From positions 1-64,000 of the forward strand of contig JAUXAB010000014.1 of assembly GCA_030615025.1 (NCBI GenBank): a stretch of DNA of 64,000 nt, read 5' to 3'. This document shows, in pieces, positions 25,853 to 33,486 of this stretch (positions are counted from its first letter, which is position 1; each line of letters starts with the position of its first letter). The position numbers were made by a program, and so were the translations under genes. Source of the DNA: Phycisphaerae bacterium (GTDB taxonomy: Bacteria > Planctomycetota > Phycisphaerae > Sedimentisphaerales > Anaerobacaceae). The notes below the pieces were generated by a model. It was not told where the DNA came from and did not search any database. It saw nothing but the letters and a program-made list of their open reading frames with translations.

Positions 25853-26776
25853 TCATCTTTCTAATGCTTCTAAGATCTTACTGCCGCCGGAGGAGAGGAG
25901 CTGTTTGGCGATATTTTCTGCGAGGCTTTCGGCCTGTACGGTTGGGCCGGTGATTTCTCGCTTAATGAAATTTTTGCCCTGCAAATCGGAAATAAATGCG
26001 GTGATTTTTATATCATCTCCAGCAATCTTCGCAAAGGCCCCTACCGGGGCGTGACATCCGCACCGCATTGTCACCAGGACCTGCCTTTCCGCAAAAGTAA
26101 CCGTTCTGATTTTTTGGTCGTCTATGGCGGCGATGAGCTGGCACGTCCTGCTATCATCGGTCCTTGTCTGAATGGCCAGCGCGCCCTGAGCGGGGGCGGG
26201 AATGAACTCAGTCGGGTCGAAACAGAAAGAGATTTTATCAGTCTGGCTGAGCCTCTCCATGCCGGCGCGGGCCAAGACAATGGCATCAAATTTTCCCTCT
26301 TGGAGGCGTTTTATTCGCGTTAAGACGTTGCCTCTAATATCGGTCGGCTGGAGGTCAGCCCTTATATATCTTAGCTGAGCGGCCCGCCTTAGACTCGAAG
26401 TGCCAATTTTGGCAGCGTGGGGAAGGTGTTCGATTGAAGTGACCGAATCAGCGGCTATCAGACAATCTTCGGCAAATTGCCGCTGACATACGGCAGTGAT
26501 GGTCAGTCCATCTCGGTGACGGGTGGGCAGGTCCTTGAAACTGTGGACGGCAAAGTCGGCATCTGCCGCCAGTAGAGCATCTTCCAGCTTCGAGGTAAAA
26601 AAGCCGGTGTCCTTTAGATGCCATAAAGCCGTGCGTCTGTCCCGGTCGCCTCTGGTAGTTATTTTTCTAATTTTGACCAGCAAGCCCGGATGGATTTTTT
26701 TCAGCAAAGAGGAGACGATCTCAGTTTGAGCAATGGCGAGCTCGCCGCCACGAGTTGCAACAGTAAGAACCTTCAT
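25853..26776 (-). CDS. hemC: Hydroxymethylbilane synthase (porphobilinogen deaminase)
   Basis: HemC joins four porphobilinogens into hydroxymethylbilane. The 307 aa show VATRGGELAIAQTEIV, FFTSKLEDALLAADADFAVHSFKDLPTR with the catalytic aspartate, GTSSLRRAAQLRYIRADLQPTDIRGNVLTRIKRL with the arginine-rich propionate-binding residues, and MRCGCHAPVGAFAKI with the dipyrromethane-cofactor cysteine. The ATG follows the stop of the hemA remnant by two bases, and no strong Shine-Dalgarno is seen, so translation may be coupled to that remnant. Confidence 0.95.
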   Translation of the reverse strand: MKVLTVATRGGELAIAQTEIVSSLLKKIHPGLLVKIRKITTRGDRDRRTALWHLKDTGFFTSKLEDALLAADADFAVHSFKDLPTRHRDGLTITAVCQRQFAEDCLIAADSVTSIEHLPHAAKIGTSSLRRAAQLRYIRADLQPTDIRGNVLTRIKRLQEGKFDAIVLARAGMERLSQTDKISFCFDPTEFIPAPAQGALAIQTRTDDSRTCQLIAAIDDQKIRTVTFAERQVLVTMRCGCHAPVGAFAKIAGDDIKITAFISDLQGKNFIKREITGPTVQAESLAENIAKQLLSSGGSKILEALER

Positions 26777-26778
26777 CG

Positions 26779-26916
26779 TCAGCTGCGCTCATCTTCTGAA
26801 AGGAACATTTTGTTTATCAACTCAACCGGCTGCAGCTGGTCTGCGGTAAAGGCAACCTTTTCGCACAGATGCGCGGGGCAATTACGATAAGTTATTATAT
26901 TGGCAACAAGCTTCAT
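26779..26916 (-). pseudogene. Truncated hemA (glutamyl-tRNA reductase) N-terminal remnant
   Basis: From the ATG at 26916 a 45-codon frame reads MKLVANIITYRNCPAHLCEKVAFTADQL, then QPVELINKMFLSEDERS and a stop two bases before hemC. The first 28 residues resemble HemA N termini ('ginhkTaPvelREklaF...l'), and hemA normally precedes hemC. The catalytic STCNR segment and the whole NADPH domain are missing. The last part could be a scrap of the HemA C terminus, which would imply a large internal deletion, but this is uncertain. Upstream extension to 27048 does not look coding. An assembly error cannot be excluded. Confidence 0.5.
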
Positions 26917-27107
26917 TTGTATCGCTTTTATCTGGATTATTTTGCGATTGTAATAAATTGTAAGCAAAGCAATTATAAATATCAAGTGCAAACACACAAT
27001 AGAGACAATTTCCGCCAACTTATGATTTTCGCACAACAATGGTATCACGTTTGGCGAATATGCTTGTAAATAACCGTCTTTTTGGCATAATCAGTGTTGT
27101 AGTCAGT

Positions 27108-27193
27108 CGTCGCCATGCCGGCGACGGCTAAAGGAACCCCCGGCAGAGGGGGCTAAACAAGAAGGAAGCCCGCAATAAATTGCGGGGCTAAAT
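27108..27193. repeat. Three tandem hairpins each followed by GGCTAAA, upstream of resB
   Basis: CGTCGCC-atgcc-GGCGACG (27108-27126), CCCCC-ggcaga-GGGGG (27137-27152) and CCCGCAA-TAAA-TTGCGGG (27169-27186) each run into GGCTAAA. The stems are unrelated in sequence but the 3' tag is constant. A fourth member is at 25767-25792. The stretch 26917-27107 shows no other structure or ORF I trust. Confidence 0.65.
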
Positions 27194-27204
27194 CCTACGA
27201 ACCG

Positions 27205-28221
27205 ATGAGCAAGTTCAGAAACACTGTAATGTGGGCCGGCCTAACGCTGATCATAGCGTTGATTTTTCTTTCTATCTATGGAGCATTTCTCGGGGCCGAG
27301 CGCGCGCAAAAGCTCGTCAATTCCCTGCCGGTGTCGGTTTACTGGTTAGCCTTCATACTTATACTAACTGCCGGGCTTGCAGTATTTCGTCGACTGGTCC
27401 GCGTCCCCGCACTTTCTCTGATACACTTCGGCTGTGTGCTTATTCTTGCAGGGAGTATGTGGGGCTCGGACGCCGGGCACAGGCTCCAGAGTCAGCTCTT
27501 TGGAATCGACAAGGTTCGAACAGGGCAAATGGTCATCTATGAGGGACATTCCGAGAATCTTGTCGCCCTGGAAGACGGTGAACAAATCAAAGAATTGCCT
27601 TTCTCGATAAAACTTAAAGACTTTAGGTTGGAACATTATAAGCCGGAGTACCTCCGGGTCCAAACTCGCAACGGCGAAAGCTGGAAAGTCCCGGTTGAGG
27701 TGGGGACAGAATTTTATCTGGGTGAGGACTTCGGCACGGTGACAATCTTAAGAGCGTTCGAGAATTTCCAGATAAGAATTGAAGGAGAGGAGAGAATAGT
27801 CACCGACGAGCCACAATCGGGGTACAATCCGGCACTCGAGGTTGAAATTAAGCACCCAGACGGTGATGTGGCAAGCAGGTACGTCTTTGAGCGTTTCCCC
27901 GGACATATCCACCCTGAAGATGAGTTCCTGCTGCGCTACCACAGAATCATCCGCGATTACGTAAGTGAGCTCGACATCATTGAAGAAGGCAAAGTTGTCG
28001 CGGCGAAAAACATCGAAGTGAACCACCCTCTCTACTTCGGCGGATACCATTTTTATCAGCATTCTTACGATGCCGAAGCCGGGCAGTACACTGTTCTGAT
28101 GGTTACCTCCGACACAGGTCTGGGTCTGGTCTATGCGGGATACGTGATGCTGTGTGTCGGGGTTCTCTGGCAACTGTGGTTCAGAGGCGTATTTGCAAGA
28201 ATGAAATTGAAAAGCAAATAG
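27205..28221 (+). CDS. resB: Cytochrome c biogenesis protein ResB (system II, CcsB-type)
   Basis: The 338-aa protein has membrane helices at about 9-28, 45-60 and 72-86, a soluble periplasmic region of about 200 aa, and a last helix near 308-325. The end reads EVNHPLYFGGYHFYQHSYD and VMVTSDTGLGLVYAGYVMLCVGVL, which is characteristic of ResB. With CcsA it handles heme delivery and attachment to apocytochrome c. It is divergent from the heme-synthesis genes and followed 67 bp later by ccsA. No Shine-Dalgarno was noted before ATG 27205. Confidence 0.88.
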   Translation: MSKFRNTVMWAGLTLIIALIFLSIYGAFLGAERAQKLVNSLPVSVYWLAFILILTAGLAVFRRLVRVPALSLIHFGCVLILAGSMWGSDAGHRLQSQLFGIDKVRTGQMVIYEGHSENLVALEDGEQIKELPFSIKLKDFRLEHYKPEYLRVQTRNGESWKVPVEVGTEFYLGEDFGTVTILRAFENFQIRIEGEERIVTDEPQSGYNPALEVEIKHPDGDVASRYVFERFPGHIHPEDEFLLRYHRIIRDYVSELDIIEEGKVVAAKNIEVNHPLYFGGYHFYQHSYDAEAGQYTVLMVTSDTGLGLVYAGYVMLCVGVLWQLWFRGVFARMKLKSK

Positions 28222-28231
28222 ATTTGCATGG

Positions 28232-28280
28232 ATTCCTGCCCCTGCCTTCGCAGGGGTGACAAGCTTGCGCAGGAATGACA
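28232..28280. repeat. Nested palindrome ending in AATGACAG
   Basis: ATTCCTGC/GCAGGAAT (28232-28239, 28269-28276) encloses CCCCTGC-CTTC-GCAGGGG (28239-28256); the repeat ends AATGACAG. It lies in the resB-ccsA gap and fuses with the ccsA leader, so the track's early start at 28256 is an artefact of this repeat. Confidence 0.65.
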
Positions 28281-28288
28281 GAGAGAAG

Positions 28289-29080
28289 ATGGAAATTAAA
28301 TACACAGTTCAGGGCCTGTTGATTTACGCTGCTATGGGCGCGTATCTGGTCGCGTTCGTGACAACCTTGCTGCGGCGACGAAAGACCGGGCAGACGTTGT
28401 ATCTTTTAGGCTTTGTAATCGCTGTTCTGTCTTACGGCTATCGCTGGTATGATGTTCGGCATGTACCGCTGCAGAATCTCTTCGAGGTTTTTCTGTGCAT
28501 GGGGATGATTTATCCGGTAACACTATTTTGCTACCGTATCCTGCGGGTAGGCGGTGGCTGCGGGGACATGCTTATAGGAGTGATAGTGCTTTTCCCGGCG
28601 GGTTTTGTTTTTAACGCTGAGCCGCAGCGACTGCCGCCGGCGCTTCAGAGCTGGCTGTTTGTGCCGCACGTTGCGGTCTATATGCTATCATATATCTTTA
28701 TGGCCAAAGCTACTTTCCAGGCGATTTCCCAGCTCACCGGCAAATCGTATGACAGCGATGAAAAACTCCTGCCGCCTGAAGAGGCAACGTACCGGATGAT
28801 TTGTGCCGGGTTTGGTTTGCTGACACTTGGGCTTGTGCTCGGCAGCTGGTGGGGGAAAGTCGCGTGGGGTGACTACTGGGGCTGGGACCCTAAAGAACTC
28901 TGGTCGCTGGCGTCGTGGTTAGTTTATGTTGGGTATTTTCATTTCCGCTATATGTTTGGTAAGAAACAGCAGCGTATTAACAGCACCTGGGCCATTGCAG
29001 GGATGGTGGTCATTGTTGTAACTTTGCTGTGGGTAAACCTGTCGAGGCTGTTCTCCGGTCTGCATAGCTACGCGACGTGA
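28289..29080 (+). CDS. ccsA: Cytochrome c biogenesis protein CcsA (heme handling, WWD domain)
   Basis: The start is moved to ATG 28289 (MEIKYTVQGLLIYAAMG, 263 aa) because the track's first 11 residues come from the upstream palindrome. About eight membrane helices are visible. The WWD domain GKVAWGDYWGWDPKELWSLASWLVY is intact, flanked by conserved histidines (VPLQNLFEV region with DVRHVP, VPHVAVYMLSYI, and GLHSYAT at the end). This protein presents heme to the periplasmic side for ligation to CXXCH motifs. It forms an operon with resB. Confidence 0.93.
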   Translation: MEIKYTVQGLLIYAAMGAYLVAFVTTLLRRRKTGQTLYLLGFVIAVLSYGYRWYDVRHVPLQNLFEVFLCMGMIYPVTLFCYRILRVGGGCGDMLIGVIVLFPAGFVFNAEPQRLPPALQSWLFVPHVAVYMLSYIFMAKATFQAISQLTGKSYDSDEKLLPPEEATYRMICAGFGLLTLGLVLGSWWGKVAWGDYWGWDPKELWSLASWLVYVGYFHFRYMFGKKQQRINSTWAIAGMVVIVVTLLWVNLSRLFSGLHSYAT

Positions 29081-29317
29081 TATCCAACTTTTTTTCGCCG
29101 TTTTAGTTTCCGATTCCAACGCCACCGACCCGAAAACAGGTTAAACAACCCCCCAAGACAGAATTTGGCGGCGAGGTTACCCCTCCCTTACGGTCGGGGC
29201 TCTGTGGGATGGTTTGCAGAGAAGAAAATTTAACAATCGCTAAACGTTGCTTGAAAAAAACAAGAATACTATGGATTTTACATGCCGGATAGATAAAATT
29301 TGAAGGAGGCAAAGTCA

Positions 29318-29335
29318 ATGAGGCATTTTATATGA
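29318..29335 (+). CDS. Five-codon mini-ORF overlapping the sulfatase start
   Basis: AAGGAGG (29303-29309) is placed eight bases before ATG 29318, which encodes MRHFI and stops at TGA 29333-29335, overlapping the sulfatase ATG 29332 as ATGA. The strongest ribosome site therefore serves the mini-ORF, and the sulfatase would be reached by re-initiation. Alternatively the ribosome site simply serves the sulfatase at a long spacing of 22 bases. Confidence 0.35.
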   Translation: MRHFI

Positions 29336-30837
29336 AATACGTAAATCGAAGAGAATTTATCAAGACAGGAATAAGCGCGGGTCTAATGAGCAGCACGGGA
29401 CTTATCGCGAGCAAAGTTTATGCAATAGGAAAGAGAAAATCGAAGCGGCCGAATATACTGTGGATTATGATGGACGATTGCCGAGCCGACGCCCTTGGAT
29501 GCTACGGCAGGGACTGGGCGCAAACACCCAATATGGATAGTATTGCAAATCAAGGCGTTCGTTTCGCAATCGCGATTGTGCAGAATCCGGTCTGCGTTCC
29601 ATCGAGAAAATCAATGAAATCGGGGCAGTACCCTCATACGCTCGGAGTTATGGCTATGGGCAAGCCAGCCAATGTCCCTGGTGCCTATATGAAAAAAGCC
29701 AGGCTGAATGTTGTCAACCTGGTGAATTCCTGGAAACAAGTTGGAATTAAACCTGTCAATGTCGGGAAACGCCACGCCTATCAAAAAGACTGGATAAGCA
29801 AGGGTGACAGAGGCCCCAATTTCAATAACAACGGTAAGCCAAGACGACAGAGCATTAAATTGAAATTAGAAAAAAGCGGCAGCCGGTATCCCGAGGTCAT
29901 TACGAAAACCCATAAGTGGGCAATCGGCGGCACGGTTCCGCTCGAACCCGAAGAGATAAGCACCTGGAAACTCGGCGACCTTGCGGTGGACGCCTTAAAG
30001 GAACTGATAGCAAACGATGAGCCATTTTTTCTGCGTGTTTCCTTTCACGCACCTCATGTCCCCTGCCGGGTGCCGACCTCCTATTTTATTGACCCCGAAA
30101 AAATCACTCTGCCTCTGCCGACCGAAGAGGAATTAAAAAACAAACCGCGATTTGAAAGGGAGAACCTCCATATTTATGCCGGGGGCCTCGACCTGACAAA
30201 AGAACAAATTAAAATTGCGAGGGGCACCTATTATGGAATGGTGTCACTTGTCGATACGCAAGTGGGTAGATTAGTGGGGTGCCTGAAGAAAGCCGGTTTG
30301 ATAAATAATACCATCATTGCCATCAATTCGGACCAGGGTTTTCAATTAGGTGAGCACGGCCTCTGGAAGAAGCGCGTTTTTTACGAACAAAACGTATGTG
30401 TGCCTTTTATTATTAGCTGTCCGGAGCTTCTCGGCTCAAGTAAGGTTGTTGATGAGCCTGTCGAGATGGTGGATTTTCTGCCGACCTTAATGGAGCTGTG
30501 CGGATTAGATGTGCCGCATTCAATCAGCGGGCGGAGTCTCATGCCGCTGATACGAGGTGACATCAAGCGATGGAGGCCGGCCTGCTTTTGCGAAATCGAC
30601 CACGGTATGTCTATGTATGAAGAACTTCGCAAAGGGACCGGCCGACGTGTTATGGTGCGAACAAAGGAATGGAAAATGGTTTATTTTATGGATGAACGCG
30701 TCGCGGACAAGGACGGGGCCCTTTATAATCTGAAAATAGACAGGGACGAAAAAGAGAATCTTTACAATAAACCACAATATAAGCATATAATAAAGTATCT
30801 TGAAGGTCTGGCAGAAAAATGGGACCAAAAAAATTAA
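29332..30837 (+). CDS. Sulfatase (formylglycine-dependent, type I), exported
   Basis: The 501-aa protein has a Tat-like or Sec signal (NRREFIKTGISAGLMSSTGL). The metal site begins ILWIMMDDCRADALGCYG. The formylglycine motif is VCVPSRKSMKSG, a canonical C-x-P-S-R, so Cys is the predicted modified residue. SFHAPHVPCRVP, VDTQVGRLVGCLKKAG, and INSDQGFQLGEHGLWKKRVFYEQ complete the family. It would remove sulfate from polysaccharide or glycan substrates outside the cytoplasm. No maturase (anSME or FGE) gene is seen nearby. DUF4838 follows by 37 bp, so an operon is likely. Confidence 0.93.
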   Translation: MKYVNRREFIKTGISAGLMSSTGLIASKVYAIGKRKSKRPNILWIMMDDCRADALGCYGRDWAQTPNMDSIANQGVRFAIAIVQNPVCVPSRKSMKSGQYPHTLGVMAMGKPANVPGAYMKKARLNVVNLVNSWKQVGIKPVNVGKRHAYQKDWISKGDRGPNFNNNGKPRRQSIKLKLEKSGSRYPEVITKTHKWAIGGTVPLEPEEISTWKLGDLAVDALKELIANDEPFFLRVSFHAPHVPCRVPTSYFIDPEKITLPLPTEEELKNKPRFERENLHIYAGGLDLTKEQIKIARGTYYGMVSLVDTQVGRLVGCLKKAGLINNTIIAINSDQGFQLGEHGLWKKRVFYEQNVCVPFIISCPELLGSSKVVDEPVEMVDFLPTLMELCGLDVPHSISGRSLMPLIRGDIKRWRPACFCEIDHGMSMYEELRKGTGRRVMVRTKEWKMVYFMDERVADKDGALYNLKIDRDEKENLYNKPQYKHIIKYLEGLAEKWDQKN

Positions 30838-30874
30838 ACGTGGAAGATGCTTTTTCGTTAAAGGAGGTCATGTC

Positions 30875-32677
30875 ATGATGTTACAAAAAGGTAAAATTGC
30901 ATTATTGTTTGCTGTTGTTGTCTTTTTCTGCTTGTGTCTTGCTGTACACGCAGATGCGTTAACGATTGCAGAAGACGGTGTGGCCAAGGCGGTCATAGTA
31001 ATTGCACCGGACAGCACTGAGCCGGAGCGGCACGCGGCGGCGGAGTTGGCTGAGTTTCTGCAGCAGATAACCGGCAGCAAATTTACAATTTCGCACGTGG
31101 CTTTGTACGGCAGGTCGCAAATTCTTGTGGGGCCTAAAGCCGCTAAGCTGGCTGCTTCGGATTTTTCCACGGACGGACTTGGCAGCGACGGCATAGTCAT
31201 CCGCACAATGGGAAACGTTTTGATTCTGGCTGGGGGACACCCTCGCGGCACGCTCTATGCGGTTTATACATTCCTTGAAGACCATCTCGGCTGCCGCTGG
31301 TGGTCCTCGAAAGTCAGTAGAATTCCGAAAAGAGCAACGCTTAAAGTAGACAAGCTGGACGTCCGCTATGTGCCGCCGTTAGAATACCGGGAGTCGTTCT
31401 GGTTTGACGCCTTCGATGGGGACTGGGCGGTACGGAACAAGAGCAACGGAAACTCTGAAAGGCTGGACGCCAAACGCGGCGGCAAACATAGTTATCAAGG
31501 ATTTGTACATACTTTCTTTCCGCTGATTCGGCCTCAAACATACTTCAAGGACCATCCCGAATGGTTCAGCGAAATCGATGGTAAGCGCAAACATGAGCGG
31601 GCGCAACTTTGCCTGACAAACGAGGAGATGCGGAAGGAATTAGTCAAGAACCTAAAGGGGCGGCTGCGGAGTAATCCTGCGGCGACCATTGCATCGGTGT
31701 CGCAAAACGACTGGCACGGTTACTGTCAATGCAGCAAATGCGCGGCTGTCGATAAAAGAGAAGGCAGTCCGGCCGGGTCGCTGCTGCATTTTGTCAACGC
31801 GGTTGCCGCCGATATCGAGGAGGAATTTCCAAATGTAGCAATCAGCACGCTTGCGTATCAGTACACCCGCAAGCCGCCCAAATATGTTAAGCCACGGCAC
31901 AACGTTATCGTGCGGCTGTGCAGTATAGAGTGCTCGTTCAGTAAGCCGCTGAGCGATGAGCGGAACAACAAGTTTCGGGACGACATCATCGGCTGGTCGA
32001 AAGTTTGCAATCGACTATACATCTGGGACTACACGACGGATTTTAGACATTACGTTATGCCGCACCCAAACCTGCGGGTATTGGGGCCGAACGTTAAATT
32101 CTTCGTAGACCACAACGTTAAGGGCATTTTCGAGCAGGGAGCATATCAATCGTATGGTTCGGAGATGGCTGAACTGCGTGCGTGGGTGCTGGCTAAGCTG
32201 CTGTGGGAGCCGAAGCGCGACAGTAAAAAGCTGATCGATGAGTTTATCGGCGGTTATTACGGGGAGGCCGGGCCACATATCAAGGCGTACCTGAAGGTAA
32301 CACATGATGCGGTCGAAGCGAGCGGTGAATGGCTCGGCTGCTTCTCGCAGCATACGGCGAAATTCCTTTCGCTTGAAACACTAAGTAAAGGGTGGGGACA
32401 TTTAAAGGCCGCCGGAGAAGCTGTAAAGGATGAGCCAGACTTGCGTTTTCGCGTTCAGGTTGCACAGCTTCCCGTGATGTACGTTTTTATGATGCGGTGG
32501 GATGAGCTGCGAGATAAGGCGCGGGCAGACGGCGCGGATTGGCCGATGCCAGAATCAATCAAAACAACCTACGAGCAGTTTTTGGAAGTCGCCAAGAAAA
32601 AGAACATTACGCGGCTCAATGAATGGAGTCAAGGCTTCGGCGTGCTGGAAAAAGCGCTGGAACGGGCTAAGAAATAG
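30875..32677 (+). CDS. DUF4838 domain protein (exported, glycoside hydrolase-like)
   Basis: AAGGAGGTC at 30861-30869 sets the start at ATG 30875 (600 aa), inside the track ORF. After a signal peptide (IALLFAVVVFFCLCLAVHA), residues of about 25-130 have the GH20/67 N-terminal-like pattern ERHAAAELAEFLQQITGSKF...ILVGPKAAKLA...GIVIRTMGNVLILAGGHPRGTLYAVYTFLEDHLGCRWW. The following DUF4838 body has SVSQNDWHGYCQCSKC, HFVNAVAADIEEEFPNVAISTLAY and a long helical C terminus. A polysaccharide-related role is likely given the adjacent sulfatase; catalytic residues are not known to me. Confidence 0.8.
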   Translation: MMLQKGKIALLFAVVVFFCLCLAVHADALTIAEDGVAKAVIVIAPDSTEPERHAAAELAEFLQQITGSKFTISHVALYGRSQILVGPKAAKLAASDFSTDGLGSDGIVIRTMGNVLILAGGHPRGTLYAVYTFLEDHLGCRWWSSKVSRIPKRATLKVDKLDVRYVPPLEYRESFWFDAFDGDWAVRNKSNGNSERLDAKRGGKHSYQGFVHTFFPLIRPQTYFKDHPEWFSEIDGKRKHERAQLCLTNEEMRKELVKNLKGRLRSNPAATIASVSQNDWHGYCQCSKCAAVDKREGSPAGSLLHFVNAVAADIEEEFPNVAISTLAYQYTRKPPKYVKPRHNVIVRLCSIECSFSKPLSDERNNKFRDDIIGWSKVCNRLYIWDYTTDFRHYVMPHPNLRVLGPNVKFFVDHNVKGIFEQGAYQSYGSEMAELRAWVLAKLLWEPKRDSKKLIDEFIGGYYGEAGPHIKAYLKVTHDAVEASGEWLGCFSQHTAKFLSLETLSKGWGHLKAAGEAVKDEPDLRFRVQVAQLPVMYVFMMRWDELRDKARADGADWPMPESIKTTYEQFLEVAKKKNITRLNEWSQGFGVLEKALERAKK

Positions 32678-32928
32678 GCAGATAATATCGAATATCGAAC
32701 AAGGAATGTCGAATAACGAATTTGAGATTGCCACGGCCTTTTCAGGCCTCGCAATGACGGCGCTAAGGCCAGATGCTTCGTTTCGCTCAGCATGACAGAA
32801 ATCGTTGGCCAGATCCTGTATTCAAAATTTTTGAATACAGCGTCATTTTTTGCGCACATTTTGGGGGTGGAAATACACTATTATATAGAAGCTGATATCA
32901 GTGAATCCTTTGATTTGGCAGGCGTAAG
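32678..32928. repeat. Intergenic region with AATGACRG hairpins
   Basis: Holds 'gaatatcgaacaaggaatgt', the third TGAGATTGCC...GGCCT-TTTC-AGGCC...CTCGCAATGAC element (32722-32758), and a second hairpin ATGCT...AGCAT with the tag ATGACAG (32773-32799). A promoter for the sigma gene at 32929 was not resolved. Confidence 0.6.
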
Positions 32929-33486
32929 ATGACATTAAAATCGCAAGAAAGCTGCGACGAAGCGTTGGTTGAAGCTGCCCAAAGCGGCCATTTGGAAAGC
33001 TTCGGCGCTCTTTACGAGCGGTATCACAGCCCTATGATGGCATTAGCTTATTCTATGCTCGGCGACAGAGACCTTGCCGAGGATGCCGCACAGGAGACGT
33101 TTGCGATAGCCTGCCGCGACCTGCTAAGTCTGAGGCACAGTGATAAATTTGCCGCCTGGCTGGCCAGTATATGTAGAAATGTTGCCCGGAGCAATCTTCG
33201 GTCGAAAGGTAAATCTGCGGCTGTGAATTTTCAGGAATGCGTAGAAAATCAAAATGACGAAGATAATCGCCGGGATGCGATTAGGGAAGCTGTTTGGAAA
33301 CTGAGGCCTGCCGAGAGAGAGTTGATAGTTTTGCGTTACTACGATGGATTTTCTCAGGCACAAATTTCCAACGTTCTTGATATTTCGCCTCAGGCAGTCA
33401 ATGGCCGACTTTTCAGAGCAAAGCGAAAGATTGCAAAGTACTTAAGACGCAGCGGTTTCACGGGAGAAAATTATGGAACGGTTTGA
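32929..33486 (+). CDS. ECF sigma factor, cassette 1
   Basis: This 185-aa protein has region 2 (FGALYERYHSPMMALAYSMLGDRDLAEDAAQETFAIACRDL) and region 4 (RPAERELIVLRYYDGFSQAQISNVLDISPQAVNGRLFRAKRKIAKYL) of ECF sigma factors, with no extra C-terminal domain. Its sequence differs from those of cassettes 2-4, so it is a more distant relative. It overlaps the next gene by 14 bases, so the partner is made with it. The promoter recognised is unknown. Confidence 0.88.
   Translation: MTLKSQESCDEALVEAAQSGHLESFGALYERYHSPMMALAYSMLGDRDLAEDAAQETFAIACRDLLSLRHSDKFAAWLASICRNVARSNLRSKGKSAAVNFQECVENQNDEDNRRDAIREAVWKLRPAERELIVLRYYDGFSQAQISNVLDISPQAVNGRLFRAKRKIAKYLRRSGFTGENYGTV

Noticed and set aside
26917-27048. 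N-terminal extension of the hemA remnant with a hydrophobic stretch
   Set aside because: Does not resemble HemA and is AT-rich spacer; the ATG at 26916 fits the family start.
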